NCBI GenBank assembly: GCA_019722365.1 | Contig: JADFUC010000961.1 | Span: forward strand, 372,001-436,000 | Reading direction: 5' to 3' | Source: Lithospermum erythrorhizon | Taxonomy: Eukaryota > Streptophyta > Magnoliopsida > Boraginales > Boraginaceae | Length of the DNA stretch: 64,000 nt | Shown: positions 13,076 through 26,664 of the stretch, piece by piece | How positions within the stretch are numbered: the stretch's first letter is position 1 | Layout of the letters: every line of letters begins with the position of its first letter | Made by a program: the position numbers and the translations under genes | The notes under the pieces: model-generated | Databases searched by the model: none | What the model was told of the DNA's origin: nothing | Seen by the model: the letters and a program-made list of their open reading frames with translations, nothing else

Positions 13076-14578
13076 ATGTGTTTAGATTAATTTATATAAT
13101 TTTGAGGATCAGGGATGTATGAATTTGGTGTTGCTCCTTGAATAGAGTAATACTTCAGATTACAACATATACATCTACGTTAACATGCCTAAATTATCGA
13201 TATAATTATTTTCCACGTAAATGCGCACAGCGTATTATGTCTTGTGGCTGCAATGGCTACCGTTTAAGTAGAATTAGGTGATCGGATATTATGCAATCTT
13301 ACTTTTGTGATAATAGGAGTTGTTTTCAAATTGACTCGATAATGAAGTGGGTAGAAACTCATGTAATAATGATTATTCAATCTTCTTCATAACATGGGCA
13401 ATACTTGAGAATGTCACATGATGAGGAATACTATGTGTCTTGTATAGGGGAGGTGGATCACGTGAAGCCACAAAAAAAAGGATGAAACTAAAAAAGTGCC
13501 TTAAACATTAGGGTATATTGATGGTGTAAGGTGATCACCGACAAGTCCCAGAACAGAGTTAAAAACAAGTCCCAGAACAGAGTTAAACATACTATGTATT
13601 ATTACTTGAATAATATTCTACAATTTACTGAAAATGCAGGCAGACATTGCCCATGTTCAAGCAAGTTCCTTACTGCTTCCTCTTATCCTTTTTTCCATCC
13701 TCATTAATGGTCACGTGCAGAGGTTGAGAAGTTCATGTCACAAAATATTACCCCCTTTCACCCCTAAAATATTTGGCTAATTTGGTTGATATTTTTATAT
13801 GTGTATTCAAATACTTTTTATGAGTTGTCTGAAAAATGTATCAATGATAAAGACTTTGAATGCACTTTAATATTATCATAATAATTTGTTAATTATGATC
13901 ATTGAAAAATTATTTTAACCCATCGAAATGTAATGTTCTACCAATGTAGCGCATGACTCATAACACCTATAGAACGACTACAAATGCAAGACATGGCTCT
14001 CAACACCCCTTGGGTTATACATGAGATAATTAGCGGCATAGTCATGATACCATGTAAATTGATAATAGTTGGATCAAATCATGATTTTTGTATACATAAC
14101 CCTGAAAATATAGAAATTCATTTGCTCATGACTTCATTAACTTTAAAAAAATTCTTGTGCTACTAATATGAGATATAGCTCCTCAATAGACTAAATATAT
14201 GAAAATTATACCTTCTACATATACTACTAATCCTTAATTAGGAGAGCAGTAACTAAGTCACAAATTGGATTAAAAAACAATAACACAGTACTGTAGTGTC
14301 ACTCTCACTCATCTTGTGGTCACTGTCCCCAACCCATGTTACACTGCCCCCCTCCAATCTCAACAACATTTATTTTAATTCCATCTTTCATATTTAAATA
14401 TGGAATCAAGATTCTGCTCAATCCCAACTATTGTACACATTCACATCTATATGAAACCTCGTGTTCTCACTCAATCACTCCCCCCCTTCATCTCCTCTCT
14501 CTGCCTCTCCAACTCCATACCAAGTCTTGCACCCTGAGAGAGGAGGTGAACTAATCTATATAACTTATAAAAGTGTGG
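13076..14578. other. intergenic DNA upstream of the GATA gene
   Basis: No gene was recognised. A 24-bp-period duplication with the core acaagtcccagaacagagtt sits at 13541-13587. The last 200 bp hold C/T-rich stretches (about 14470-14515) of the kind common in plant 5' leaders. Confidence 0.5.
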
Positions 14579-16278
14579 ATGAGTCAAGAAACCGTCATAA
14601 TGGATATTTATGGACAACCACAAACCGAATTGTTTCGGGTTGAGGATCTTTTCAACTTCCCTAATGAAGAAATTTTCTCTCCTAATTCAACCACCACTTC
14701 CACCACCAATAGCACCACAGACTCCGACCTCGCCCTCCACCACCAAAATCATAATCCTTACTCATATGATTACAACAATGCCTCAGACTACTTCAATGAC
14801 TTCAATAATAGTAACAACTTTTCTTTTACTGACAAACTAGGCGTTCCTGTAAGCATCTCATTTCTCCACTCAACATTTACCAGAAATTAGTACTTATTAT
14901 GTCCCAAAATATATTGTCCAATTTTCAATTCGAGCGTTCACTTTTTGAAATTAAACTTTTAAGTGTTTTTCTTAGTGAAAATATATCAAATTCTACTATA
15001 ATACTCTCTTTCGTTTATTTTAAATTGACGTTTTCATATATTGAGGTAGAACTTTGACTATCAATTATTCTTAAACTATAAGTTTAAAAATTAGAAGGAA
15101 ATAATATTATGAAACTATCTTCGAAGACGAATCTAATGATATAAATTTTATATTTATTAGAATAATGAAGTAGAAATATTAATATTTTATACCGATATAA
15201 TCGAATACTTTCAGAAGGAAGTAATAATTATGGAAAAATTGTAATAATAGTATATTTTAGCATTGTTTTCGCAAATTTAGCATAAATTATCAAAACTTGT
15301 AAAAATGTTTAAATGTGGCATTTCTGCAATTTTCCAAACATTTTTTAGTTTAAACAAAAGTTATATGTGTGGATTAAGCCTATAAATGTATTAAACCTTA
15401 AAAAAAATATTCTCATAAATCACCGATTTATTTGATCGTTTAGAACAAAAGTATTTTCTTAAGAAATTATTGATTATATAATTTTTCGAGGAGATAGAAA
15501 GAATATCAGCCCAAATGAAAAAGAATATTAGCTATGCTTAATCTGAGCTTGATCTGAAGTTGTATTGAAAGAAATTTTCTTTGAATGATCGTTTAAATTG
15601 AAAAGAAATAGTATTTAGATTCTATCATTAAAAATTAAATTAAACAATCTTTTCGAAATATAACGAGTAAATCATATTTTAAATACTATAATTTCCCCCT
15701 TAAATACTTGTTTCAATTATTTAATTTTCGTTTGTTTTTGTGTTTTATTATAGAGTGAAGATGTTGCAGAGCTAGAATGGCTATCAAACTTCGTCGATGA
15801 CTCATCCTCCGAATTTCCACCCAATTCCTTCGCCGGAGCCACCAGTTTCCGACCAGCCACGTCAGCATGCACAAAACCCTCCCGCCAATCAACACCCGCC
15901 ACTTGGACCAGTAATAATAAAAGTTCCAATATTAATTCCACCATAAGGAGAAGAGACAGTTCAATAATAAGAGATAGTGCTGACGTGGAACGTAGATGTA
16001 CTCATTGTGGGTCCGAGAAAACCCCCCAATGGAGATCGGGCCCCTTAGGCCCGAAGACTTTGTGCAATGCATGTGGGGTGAGGTATAAATCGGGCCGGCT
16101 TGTGCCCGAGTATCGGCCCGCTGCGAGCCCGACTTTTGTGCTGACTCAGCATTCGAATTCGCATCGGAAGGTTATGGAATTGAGGAGGCAGAAGGAGATG
16201 CAGGTGGCGGCGGCACAGGCACCTCCGCCGCCGCAACAGGAAGAGTATTATGGCATGCGTCATTCTCAGGTGTGCTGA
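14579..16278 (+). CDS. class-A GATA zinc-finger transcription factor
   Basis: Two exons, 14579-14848 and 15754-16278, give 264 residues; donor GTAAGC and acceptor TTATAG join in phase 0. The single type-IV zinc finger is C172-x2-C175-x18-C194-x2-C197 with [16 protein letters not shown], followed by the basic [18 protein letters not shown] tail typical of plant class-A GATA factors (the Arabidopsis GATA1/2/4/9/12 group). These nuclear proteins bind WGATAR sites and are known in light and growth control. The N-terminal half is rich in Ser, Thr, Asn and acidic residues and includes the conserved [12 protein letters not shown] stretch at the start of exon 2. The start is the first ATG of the frame; an in-frame ATG lies at 14600. 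The 905-bp intron carries a MITE (15004-15221). The exact orthologue cannot be assigned. Confidence 0.93.
15004..15221. mobile_element. Stowaway-like MITE in GATA intron
   Basis: Begins ctctctttcgtttat and ends with gaaggaag. The interior (ttcgaagacgaatctaatga and following) matches the elements at 33435-33658 and, more weakly, 16737-16967. Confidence 0.6.
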
Positions 16279-16736
16279 CAAACTAGAGAGACGTGTCAAG
16301 GAGGAGTTCGGATTATTCTAATACATTTTAAGTGATGTTCTATGTTACAGTCGGTTAAAAACGTGTCACGTGTTTATCTTGTCACTTGTCATTACATCTT
16401 TGAGACAAGTAACAAAGAGCATTACATAAAATGTGACGGACATATATCCTTCTCTAGCTATTTATAGGCCACGAAGCAACATGAGTTTCCTTTTTTAGCG
16501 TTTTCAGTTTTGACGATCATGAATGCAGCCAATTGATTTTCACGGAAATATTAAGAAAATGGCGAAATTTTACTGTTGCCTTATTATTTTGGTTTGAATA
16601 AATGTTTCTTATTATCTTGATTTCAAATAATTTACAAGTTCAGATTTTAATTGTTAATATTAACCAATGTTAGAAGCTTAATTGATACAGAGCTTTATGA
16701 GTCTGAGCTATTATGTTAATACTTTACACTATTTAT

Positions 16737-16967
16737 ACTTTCCTCCGTCATTTTAATTAAACTTACTTAATATTGAAATAAATCTTTGTCTTGATTCTTT
16801 CTTTAATTATATTATTAAAAATTAAAAATTAATATTATAAAAATATTTTAAAAGACGAATCCAAATATATAAATTTTATATTTTTTAGAATAAGAAATAA
16901 TTAGTAATTGATGGTCAAAATTCAATTTTCAAAAAATCAAATGACAATTAAAATAGATTGGAGGGAG
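16737..16967. mobile_element. Stowaway-like MITE
   Basis: Terminal inverted repeats: the left end is ctttcctccgtcattttaat, and the right end reads on the other strand ctccctccaatctattttaa. The interior contains the family words agacgaatccaaatatataa and agtaattgatggtcaaa. Confidence 0.75.
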
Positions 16968-17069
16968 TACTTTATAGTAACATATGTAAAAAAAATTATC
17001 TTTGATTGTTATACTCCCTCGAACCTTTACGATTATCCAATTTTGAATGAAAAAACAATCTATTTATAA

Positions 17070-17720
17070 AATGTGACGATTTAATAGAGGGATTAATTCA
17101 CGATTATTATCTCCCGACCAACAAAAATTACATAGCTAATTTTCTCAACCAATTAACTTAGATATGTTTTAACAATAAATAGTCAAAAAATTAGCTCGAA
17201 CATATATTATTTTCCTAGTGAATGAATTCATTTACGAATTAAAGAGGTTAGTTCACGATTTTTTTCCTTATGAGCAACAAAAATTATTTTTCTAATTTTT
17301 TCAACCAATCCAGTTAGACACGTCCAAAGAACAAATTGTCTAAAAATTAACTCGAACAAAGATCATTTTCATAGTAAATAAATCTGTTTACGAATTGTGC
17401 CGATTTGATAAATGGGTTATATATATCACGTTTTTTGCCTCCTGGCCACAAAAACATAAAGCGATAATTTTGTCAATCAATCAACTTAAACACAATCAAA
17501 CAATAAATTATCAAAAAATTCGGTCGAACAGAGAACATTTTACAATTTTCATAGTAAAAGAATCCATTTACAAATTGTGCATATTTAACAAAGAGGTTGG
17601 TTCACAACTTTTATCTCCCGACGACAAAAGACGGAACTACTTTTTCATTGTAAATAATACAAATTGTGCAGATTCAACAAAGAGGTTAGTTCACAGTTAT
17701 GTCTCTCGATCACAAGCAAT
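17070..17720. repeat. diverged tandem repeat array, 4-5 units
   Basis: A unit of roughly 90-185 bp is repeated from about 17070, 17230, 17390, 17570 and 17660. The common parts are a tacgaattgtgc-like start, aaagaggttagttcac, atctcccgacc, and caaaaaattagctcgaac. Copies are strongly diverged and the later ones are shortened. The array lies between the GATA gene and the 3' end of the RHIP1-like gene. Confidence 0.7.
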
Positions 17721-18180
17721 ACCCGACAAGCCATCGCCAAGCAATACTCGACGAGGGTTTATGCTCTAGCTATATCAAGAAGCCAACAACAAAGTTCGAT
17801 TAAGAAAAACACAAACATGAAGGATAGCACCTACTGACAGAACAATACCAACATCAAATCCTTTCTGCCAATCCAGCAGAGTAATGGAGAGAACTTCAAA
17901 CCGAGCAATTATATGAAGGTTGCAGATAGTAGTGCATAAAAATGTATAGACAGAGGAATGGAGATTCTGAACTCCTGGTTGAATTCATGATATAATACCC
18001 CTTTAGATTTAAGCTATCACCGCCTGAAGGATGCAGTCACCGGGGTATCTGCTCAAGTACTTTTGTATGAAACAGTAACGATTACAGTTAATTAGAGATG
18101 GAACGCCACTTCTTCACAAGTTCTAATAGATGGCACTTCAAGTTTAAAAGAAAAAACTCATCAATGGTCCAACGTGAATT

Positions 18181-21100
18181 TTAGATTGAGATCCCGTAGT
18201 TGCTTATCTTTGATACCTCCTTCGACAGAGCTTTCCTTTCACGCTTTGTCTCAGAAGCAAAATTAGTCACCTGAAACAAATCGAGATAAACAATGCTACA
18301 ACGATTAAGGACTTAATCAATACTGAATAGATGTGCCTATGAGAGATGCCATAATGAAAGCAAATCAAGGTTAACCAGATGGCAAACTGCCTCGTAGCAT
18401 TTCTTCTTTTTTTTATGCACACGAGAGATTAAAAAAACAAAGGAATCTAACAAAGGTGACCACACTACACTCCTAGTCAACTCCAAGGATACTTTTGCCA
18501 CAAGAACGAGAAAAGACAAAGCTATAAACTAAGATGGCACATAACAATTTGATGACCTCTACCAATATAAGCCACATGACTAAAGGATAAAGCATTCTAT
18601 GCTATCTATAGAAGGACACCAATATGTCAAATAGATTGTCCAAACAAACAAGTGAAGCTCGTGAAAATCGATGATAACTTTCTAATTTCTCTATTAGAAA
18701 CCCATTACTGTTAAACGAAAATCAATTGATGCGACTAATAATAATTATATGCTGACATTGTTCTTCTCTAAGACTGATAAACTTACTTGTGTTCGGAATC
18801 GAGATGCCTCTCTCCTTGGGAGCTCCTTAAGGATGTCCTTCAAGCCTGATTCATAGACGGAGATCAATAATAATATATTGTCAATGGATAACTCGATAAA
18901 ATCTCAACCTCTGAGAAAGTAATAATAGCCTCTATGTTTGGTTGTTTACATACCTCCAGTTTGCCTCTCAATCTTATAGGCAGAACCTATGACACTTTGG
19001 ATTTGCTTCCCAGTTTGTCTAAGAAATAAAAATTGTTGGAGAGAGAGAAGTCATGCCATTTTCTTTCAAGTGATAAGTATAACAAGATATTAAAGTTTGA
19101 CATATAAGCTCCATATGATGTACACATACGTCAGTTTTGTACGTCCTCTTTTTAGCTCTTGTTCAGCTTCCGATGTTGTTTTCTGAGAAGTTACAAACAC
19201 ATATGTAAATGCCTCTATGTTGAACCAGATTAATTCGAAGGAGAAAACATCCATATTAAAAACTGAATGTCAAAGAGATTTGATAAACAAATATTGCCCA
19301 TCAACCAAAAACTTATGCATTCACCTACAGGCCACAGCCCACTAGAATAATGAAAATACGAATGTAAGGGTAGGATTGCCGGAGGTAGAGAGAGACTTCA
19401 ATCTTAGAAGCTTATCCACTACAGTAAAAGAACGGCTTAACATCTGGAAGATACTAAGACCGACAAATGAACCCCATAATTGATTTCTTTCTTAAGCTAT
19501 CCTTAAAAAACAAATATCCTAACACAGAATATAAAGCCAATAAAGGGTCATTGAATCTTACAAATCATAGTATTCAAATCAATGCAAGGAATGATTAGAG
19601 ATAAATATTATCGTGAAGTGGATAACATGAATTACCACAAGTTTTTCACTCTCGGCCTTCAAATGGTCAATTGTTTTCCTCAGCTCCATGACTCTTGCAT
19701 CAGCTTTAGCAAGCATGGCCTGAAAGTAAAAACATGAATTTCTTTGAGTGATTAACAAATAATATTTGACATATACAATCACTGATATATTACTCTTGTG
19801 ATAGAAGTATAAAAAATATCTATCTTTCAAGGTTTTAAAGATGCGAGTAAAACATGCATCCATTTTGTCCCAAACAGGTGCAATTATTTTTCAACTGTTG
19901 ATCGCATATTCGCATCTAACAAAGAACAATCCCACCATTTCTGAACTCAGATTCAGATAAAGTGAAATCCAATTACCTCTTCACTCATGAAGAGCCGCAT
20001 ACCCTTGAAATAAAGAAACTGCCTGGGTCCTGCAAAAAGATATGTAAGCAACATATTGAGTGCATGTGAACTTACAGTTTTCTTCTTATAAATTTTATTT
20101 AATTTTAAATCAATAACACTTCCTTAAATCAATAAAATTTGCAATTATTACATAACCGCACTATACATAAACTCAAGTGAAGAAAATTTATTTCTTGGCA
20201 CATATATGTTGCAGTGTTAAAAGAGAACTCATTGGTAGCATACTTTTCAAACCCAAGAACCCTAAGCCGAGAACAGCGCCTCCTGTCAACAATGGATGCG
20301 AAGCAGCAACAAGTATGCTCTCTGAAAAATAAATAAACACAAAGAGGCAAGTTACTTGAAAGCTTTTCTACTTACAGTAGGAAAGTAAACTAACAAGTGA
20401 GAGTGTGAGACAACGAGAACTAACCTTTAGCTTTCCCGACAGCAAGATCTTCATAGACCCTGTATTCCGACTTTACATCGTCCAACAAGTCCTGCAACAA
20501 ATTTCTTTATATGAAAATGTCTAGTGCTATAGAAGATGAAATGCAACTTAAACATCCATGGTTCTTCAGAGTTCAGACGTTTCAACATGCTCACGTTAAA
20601 GGTTTTATTGCATTGTGCATTACATGAACATTTGCACAAATTATTAGACCTAGTTACGCTACGATACGAGCCAAAACATATACTACCTTCATCCCTAAAA
20701 GATTGCCTAATTTGTCTTTAAATGGTCAAAATTAACAATTTTTTGTTGTCTTAATTGACACACATAACTTTGATTTAAATCAAATTATCATGTTAATAGT
20801 AAAGTGTGTTTAGAATACTATCTTTTGATGTATTTTTTGTACCAAATACTACCTCCATTAGAAGTAACTGGCTTAGCAATGAAAGAGACTCGACTTTGAC
20901 TATAAATTAATCTTGTTTAGATATTTGGTTATTGACGTGTAACATAGTAACACACAAGTGGGTTGTGATGGAGGGAGTATTAGTGAACAAGTTCTAATAC
21001 TATAGCATTTCAAAGCAAAATTATATAAAAATAAATCAATCAGCATTGAATTCCAACTTCAATTATACAAAACCAACATGTAACAATCAAAAGCTTGTCA

Positions 21101-21453
21101 AGACATTGGAGACTTGGACACAGGCGCTTAGTAGGGTTACATTACATTTCGATAGGTAATCTATCAGATTGCTTAATCTGTTATATTAATTTACAACATA
21201 TGAATGAATTTAATTGAATAAAAAAGGTTGCAAAGCTTACGAGAGTTCGATTAAAATGAGCTTTGGAGGTGGACAGTATACGATCGAGGCGATGTTTGGT
21301 AAGAGAAATAGCATTTTCCGAAGCTTGTTCAATTGTTTTTAGATAGAAATGTGCTTGTTGCAAAGCTTGATCGATCCATGGGGTGGTCATCTCTAGGTGG
21401 GGTGGTTGTGCCGCCGGAGGTGGTGGTGGTAGGCTGGTTGGACCTTCGGACAT
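18181..21453 (-). CDS. RHIP1: RGS1-HXK1-interacting protein 1-like (RHIP1)
   Basis: Nine exons on the minus strand: 21241-21453, 20425-20491, 20244-20321, 19977-20029, 19636-19719, 19130-19182, 18954-19018, 18787-18845 and 18181-18270. They total 762 bp, or 253 residues, with all phases consistent and GT...AG borders. The protein begins MSEGPTSLPPPPPA, has a central hydrophobic stretch (GGAVLGLGFLGLK, about residues 109-121) and a mostly helical, charged second half (AMLAKADARVMELRKTIDHL and following) that looks like a coiled coil. This matches the family of Arabidopsis At4g26410, reported to bind both the G-protein regulator RGS1 and hexokinase 1 in glucose sensing. Identification rests on remembered family features, not on a search. 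The first intron, about 750 bp, contains MITE sequence (20685-20978). Confidence 0.85.
20685..20978. mobile_element. Stowaway-like MITE(s) in RHIP1 intron 1
   Basis: Starts ccttcatccctaaaagattg and ends gatggagggag. The first half matches the element at 42430-42640 (shared tttgatttaaatcaaa and tgttaatagtaaa words). A second start-like end, ctacctccattagaag, near 20849 suggests two nested or adjoining copies. Confidence 0.6.
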
Positions 21454-23096
21454 TCTTCTATTGCTTTTCTTAATATTTTGGATTTGGATTATAATCACCT
21501 CGTTTCTGGTCGAATATTGACGTTTTCTGATTTTGATGGGGAAGAAGTTTTAAAGGAATAATCAATCTTTTTTAAAGATAAACATATTCACTCAACTGTT
21601 ATACACACACCAAAACAATAAACGAACAAGGACGAAATTACTATTTTACCCCTGAAATTTTTCTCTATTAAGCCATAAAAACAAAGTCATTCTTTCTACT
21701 GCCAGATAAAACAAACACAAGTCCAATTCGCTTATTATTAAACAAACATTCGATTTATTACTGCTTAATTACGAACACGACGACAAATTGTTACTTTTCC
21801 TTACAAACATAAACGAATTGTAGAAGTTTGTCACGATCGAAGCGACCGAACTAAAATGACTAAAGTGGAATCATAAGTTGAATAATGTTATCATATTTAA
21901 ACACCAATTAAAAAACGACCAAGTTGAATCATAAAAGTCAATAATGTTATCATATTTAAAACACCAATTAACATATTTGAGAAATATTAAGACAAATTTC
22001 GAACACAATAACATTAATTATTAATTATTGAAATTATCAAATTCTAAATTATTAACATTAATTATCAACATTCGACTAATTATCAAAATTCAAATTATTA
22101 ACATTCAAAATTATTAACACAATAATTATCAACATTCAAATTATAAAAATCGAAATTATGAAAAATTAAAAATTATTAACATTCGAATTATACTAATATT
22201 ACACACCATAATCAATAAGAATAAGAATATGGGTAGCAATCGAATGATTGATGCATATAAGCAAATAGATAATTCGCTTGTCAGTATATAAACATGAAGA
22301 GACTATTTGCATACAAACACGTGGCTTAATTCGCTGTTTTGAAAGAATCATTTGGAAAATTGATCGATGTAATCTAAAATTTACCAATATCTCATCAGTT
22401 TCTAAAATTTACCATATTTCACATTTTACCATTTTTTACCATATTTTTATATTTCTAGACGTTACCATTTTTTACCATATTTTATATCTCATAATCTAAA
22501 ATTAACCATATTTTTATAATATTAACATATTTTATCATAACCTAAAATTTTATCATATTTCATAATTTCATCATAATTTTATCATAACTTGCTATTTCAT
22601 TGTTTAATCATACTTGCTAATATTTCATAATTTTATTTTTTATAACCTAAAATTTCATACTTAGAGTAATTTCATATTTCATAATATGTAATTTCATAAT
22701 TTCATATTTTCATAATAATTTACAATATTTCATAATTTTATAATTTCATACTCTCATATTTCATAATAATTTCATAATTTTATTGTTTAATCATAATTTT
22801 AATCATAATCTCACATTTTATTGTTTAATCATATTTTATAATTGTTCGATATGTCATTATTTTATTTATTTCTCATAATCTAAAATTAACCATATTTTCA
22901 TAATATTAACATATTTTATCATAACCTAAAATTTTATCATATTTTATAATTTCATCATAATTTTATCATAATCCCATATTTCATTGTTTAATCATAATTT
23001 CAAAGATATTTCATAATTTTTTTATCATAATTTGACCATATCTATTATATTTCATAAATTCACAATGTCAATAATTTCTTAATATATAATTCATAA
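21454..23096. repeat. AT-rich low-complexity region
   Basis: Upstream of the RHIP1-like gene the sequence soon becomes simple. A near-duplicate pair (ataatgttatcatatttaaa at about 21886 and 21941) is followed, from 22370 to 23060, by hundreds of bases built from variations of tttcataattt and ttatcataa. No genes were seen. Confidence 0.75.
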
Positions 23097-23179
23097 TTGA
23101 TACTATTAAATACACACACCATTACATTTTCTCTCAATTTAATACACAATCATTCTCATTACACTTTAATAAATGCGCT

Positions 23180-24720
23180 TATCATCAATCATTGCTTGAA
23201 TTCGGGCTTGTCGCGACAACGTCACAAAATACCCGGTTGTCATATAATCCAACAAATGCCGAATTCGCTTTGTTTGCTAATTGGCACGTTATTGTATTGC
23301 TTTGTTCTATTACAAATGAAAGTCGATCCATGCTTATTACACAATAAATCCATTTTGTGTGTTTGTTCGATAACGAAGACAGATTAGCTTGTTTTAAGTT
23401 TATATGTAAACACAATGCAAATCAATATAAGTTGGTTTAAATAATTAATTACATAAGACGATTTCTAAATAATTATCATATAAGAAATATTAATAATTTA
23501 TTACATAAGAACAAAATTAAATATATCTACATACTTAATGAAATAAATAACTAATTACATAAAATAAAATAAATAATTAATTACATAAGAATGAATTAAA
23601 TAGTAATTCCATAAGAAGAAATTAAATAATTAATTATATTAGAAATAAAATTGAATAATTGAGAAATATTAACAACAATTAGAGAAATATTAACAATAAT
23701 TTGACAATTAAATATCTCAATTAATACATATAATTTCAATAATTTCATAATATTTAAGACATAATCTCAATTCAACATGAAAAAGAAAGTTTATTAACAT
23801 AATAATTTCGAAATATTTAAGACATAATCAGTTAATAACAATTCAAAAATCAATTTTGGAATTAACAATAATTTGATAATGAATACATAATTTCATAAAT
23901 CCGAACCTAACAAATAATTGTCGTATTTGTTTGCCTAATAATCATTTCCTCTAATTCGCCTGCTTAACAATAATCATATTCGACCTCGGGTTGTTTACTA
24001 ACAACCATGACTCTAATTCGCTTGTGCACTAACAATCATGGGATCAATTCGCTAGTATTATCATTTTTATGTAATTAATTATTCAATACTTCCTACGTAA
24101 TTAATTATTATTTAATTAATTTATGTAATTAAATATTTAATCGCCTTATGTAATTAATTCATTCTTATGCAATTAATTATTTATTTCTTATATACTTAAT
24201 TATTTAATTCATTCTTATGTAATTAAATATTTAATTGCCTTATGTAATTAATCTATTCTATAAATTAATTATTTAATATTTCTTATATACTTAATTATTT
24301 ATCTTATCTTAAGTAATTAAATATTTAATTATCTTATACATAATTTATTTTATTCATTCTATGTAATTATTTAATATTTATGTAATTAATTATTTCATAT
24401 TTTATGTAATTAATTATTTAATTCATTCTTTGTGTTTATAAACAAACAAAGTTAATATCATGCTTATTATCTAACAAACACAAAGTAAATTTTCTTATTG
24501 TGTAATAAGCATGTATGAATTTATTGTATAATAAGCACTTAATCAATTTGCTGTATATTTATAAACTAATTCGTAGTTTATTTATAAGCATTGGAAAAAT
24601 TTGTTTACACAACAAACACATAATTATTGTTACACAACAAGCATGACATAATTGGGCTTGTTACACAACAAGCATGGAAAATAATTCGCTTATATCTGCT
24701 TAAAATACTATTTATCAAGC
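23180..24720. repeat. large imperfect AT-rich foldback
   Basis: The left arm (about 23180-23700) is rich in aataattaattacataag; the right arm (about 24060-24720) carries the reverse complement, cttatgtaattaatt. Specific inverted pairs confirm the fold: catgcttattacacaataaa at 23330 against ttattgtgtaataagcatg at 24497, and gtaaacacaa near 23407 against ttgtgtttat near 24430. The loop (about 23900-24060) repeats an aattcgcttg word. Confidence 0.65.
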
Positions 24721-24767
24721 CTGTTAATATGAAAGTGTGTATATTGTCATTTCTCCATATTCACCTA

Positions 24768-24986
24768 TATACATCCTCTAATTACAAATAATTAACTTGA
24801 ATTTTCACCATCAATTGTTAATAATTTATTATTTTAAAAATATGAAATTTATATAATTGGATTCGTCTTTTAAAATACTTTCATGATATTAATTGTTTAA
24901 TTTTTTAATAATATAATTAAAGAGTAATTGAAGATTAAAGATTTATCTCGATATATGAGAAAATTAATTGTTTTGGATCAAGAGAG
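24768..24986. mobile_element. degenerate Stowaway-like MITE
   Basis: The interior (ttggattcgtcttttaaaat and tttaattttttaataatataa) is the reverse complement of the family seen at 16737-16967. The termini are weak. It ends just before a Helitron end at 24993. Confidence 0.45.
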
Positions 24987-24992
24987 TTTCAA

Positions 24993-25938
24993 CTATAACC
25001 AGGACGCGACGCATCTACATGCAATCGATTTATCAAATATTTGATACATTTTTTATGTTTAATTCGAATCATTCTAAAATTGTGTAAAACTTACACTCCT
25101 TTAAATTTTTAATTAATATTTTTAATTTTTGAATGGATACTTTGATCACTTAATAACTCTTAAAACATAAGATGAAAAAAATTCTATGATAAAATACGAT
25201 AATTAAATATTTTAAAAAAAAGATCATTAGTATCAATTTTATAGCACGATCAAGTTACTTTTTGTGAATAATATTTATTTTATTTTCTAGTACATTTTAT
25301 TTCAAGTATACTCTTTATTAGTATATTATTTTTAAATTACTAATATATATTATTATTGATACATATTTAAAAAATAAGTTTTTATAAACTTAATAATATA
25401 TTCCAATCAAGTATATAATAATATTTTTTAGTAAAACATTAGTAATATAACATTAACATCCAAAATTACATTATTCGAATAATAATCAATCAAATACAAT
25501 TATACTTGACGAATAGATAATTAGTTTCAAAAGATGAAAGATCTTCAATTTAAACATCTCAAATCTCTTTTCCTCCAACTAAGAAAATAATTTTTTTTAC
25601 ATGACACATTAATCAAATTAACATATTATCGACCTCTCAATTACTCAATCAACTAACGGGAACACGTCATCTATAATAATAATATTAAGGAAATGATTTG
25701 GTATTCCACTTGTATGTTTTACTTTATGATTTTGTTACCATATAAAGTTGGAAGAGAATGAAAAAAATTTGCTACGGCATGACTATGTCAAATAGTTTGA
25801 TATTCAGTGTGCTTCAATTTTGTACATGAAGCCGGTGTAAATAATTTATTGGGAATCTCAATACTCGTATATGATTTTATCATTATTTTTTATCTGAAAC
25901 TAAAATTATTATTAGTTAACATCTATATGATTCTAAGG

Positions 25939-25974
<36 letters not shown>

Positions 25975-26640
25975 TCTACCAAAAGAATCTAAAGATATAC
26001 TACATATTAATTTGTGTCGGATGTAAATTGTGTCAAACATCCATGAATGTGACATTTGTAATCATATCAGGATTGGAATAAATATATATATCAACTATAC
26101 CAAATTGAGATGTCCATACAGCGATACATATATTATTTTAACAATTTGATGTCCTCATACTAAATATATTGATGAATTGATCATCAATATAGTATCATCG
26201 AATTATTTGCTTTTATATCGGTTAAATTGGTATGATTTAAAAATTATAATTTAAATTTTTGTGCATCTCAATATATAAAATTCATATATGTAAGGATTTA
26301 AATAACAATAATAATAATAATAATAATTCTACACCAAAAATATGATTATTTAACTAATACATATAATAATAATAATAACAATAGTTCTACATAATAATAA
26401 ATAATAATTCTATGCGAATCATATGATTATTTAATTAACACCTATTATAATAATAATAACAATAGGTCTACATAAAATATATTATTATTTAATAGTAAGC
26501 ACTTTTATTGTAACTCACGAAAGATCAATTAAGAGTTGCATTATTAATTAAAAAGATAATATGTTTACTAACTTTTAGATTTTTAGAGAAAATGGTAATT
26601 TAATAATTAATAGTGTGAAAATGGAAGAAACGAAAGAAAC
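24993..26640 (-). mobile_element. Helitron-like element, copy 1 (reverse)
   Basis: The reverse complement aligns in blocks with the copies at 33343-34625 and 38317-39628. Shared blocks include the tail near 25036-25170 (ttctaaaattgtgtaaaact), the body near 26100-26290 (aacaatttgatgtcctcat) and a trinucleotide tract near 26300-26480. Close to 26590-26620 is the 5' block gtgtgaaaatggaag. The 3' end, read on the minus strand, is a GATGCG/CGCGTC hairpin followed by TATAG. Compared with its relatives it has about 900 extra bases between 25180 and 26090 and lacks the segment with the older MITE. Confidence 0.6.
25948..25974. repeat. (AAT)n microsatellite
   Basis: Uninterrupted aat trinucleotides within Helitron copy 1. 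Confidence 0.85.
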
Positions 26641-26664
26641 ACAACCCTTATTCCCACTTTTATA

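Noticed and set aside
14610..14840. 76-codon frame overlapping GATA exon 1
   Set aside because: Shadow frame of the GATA coding sequence produced by its Ser/Thr/Asn-rich codons.
22370..23060. CRISPR-like or satellite array in the tttcataattt region
   Set aside because: Units have no fixed length or spacers; it is low-complexity AT-rich DNA, and CRISPR arrays are not expected in a plant nucleus.
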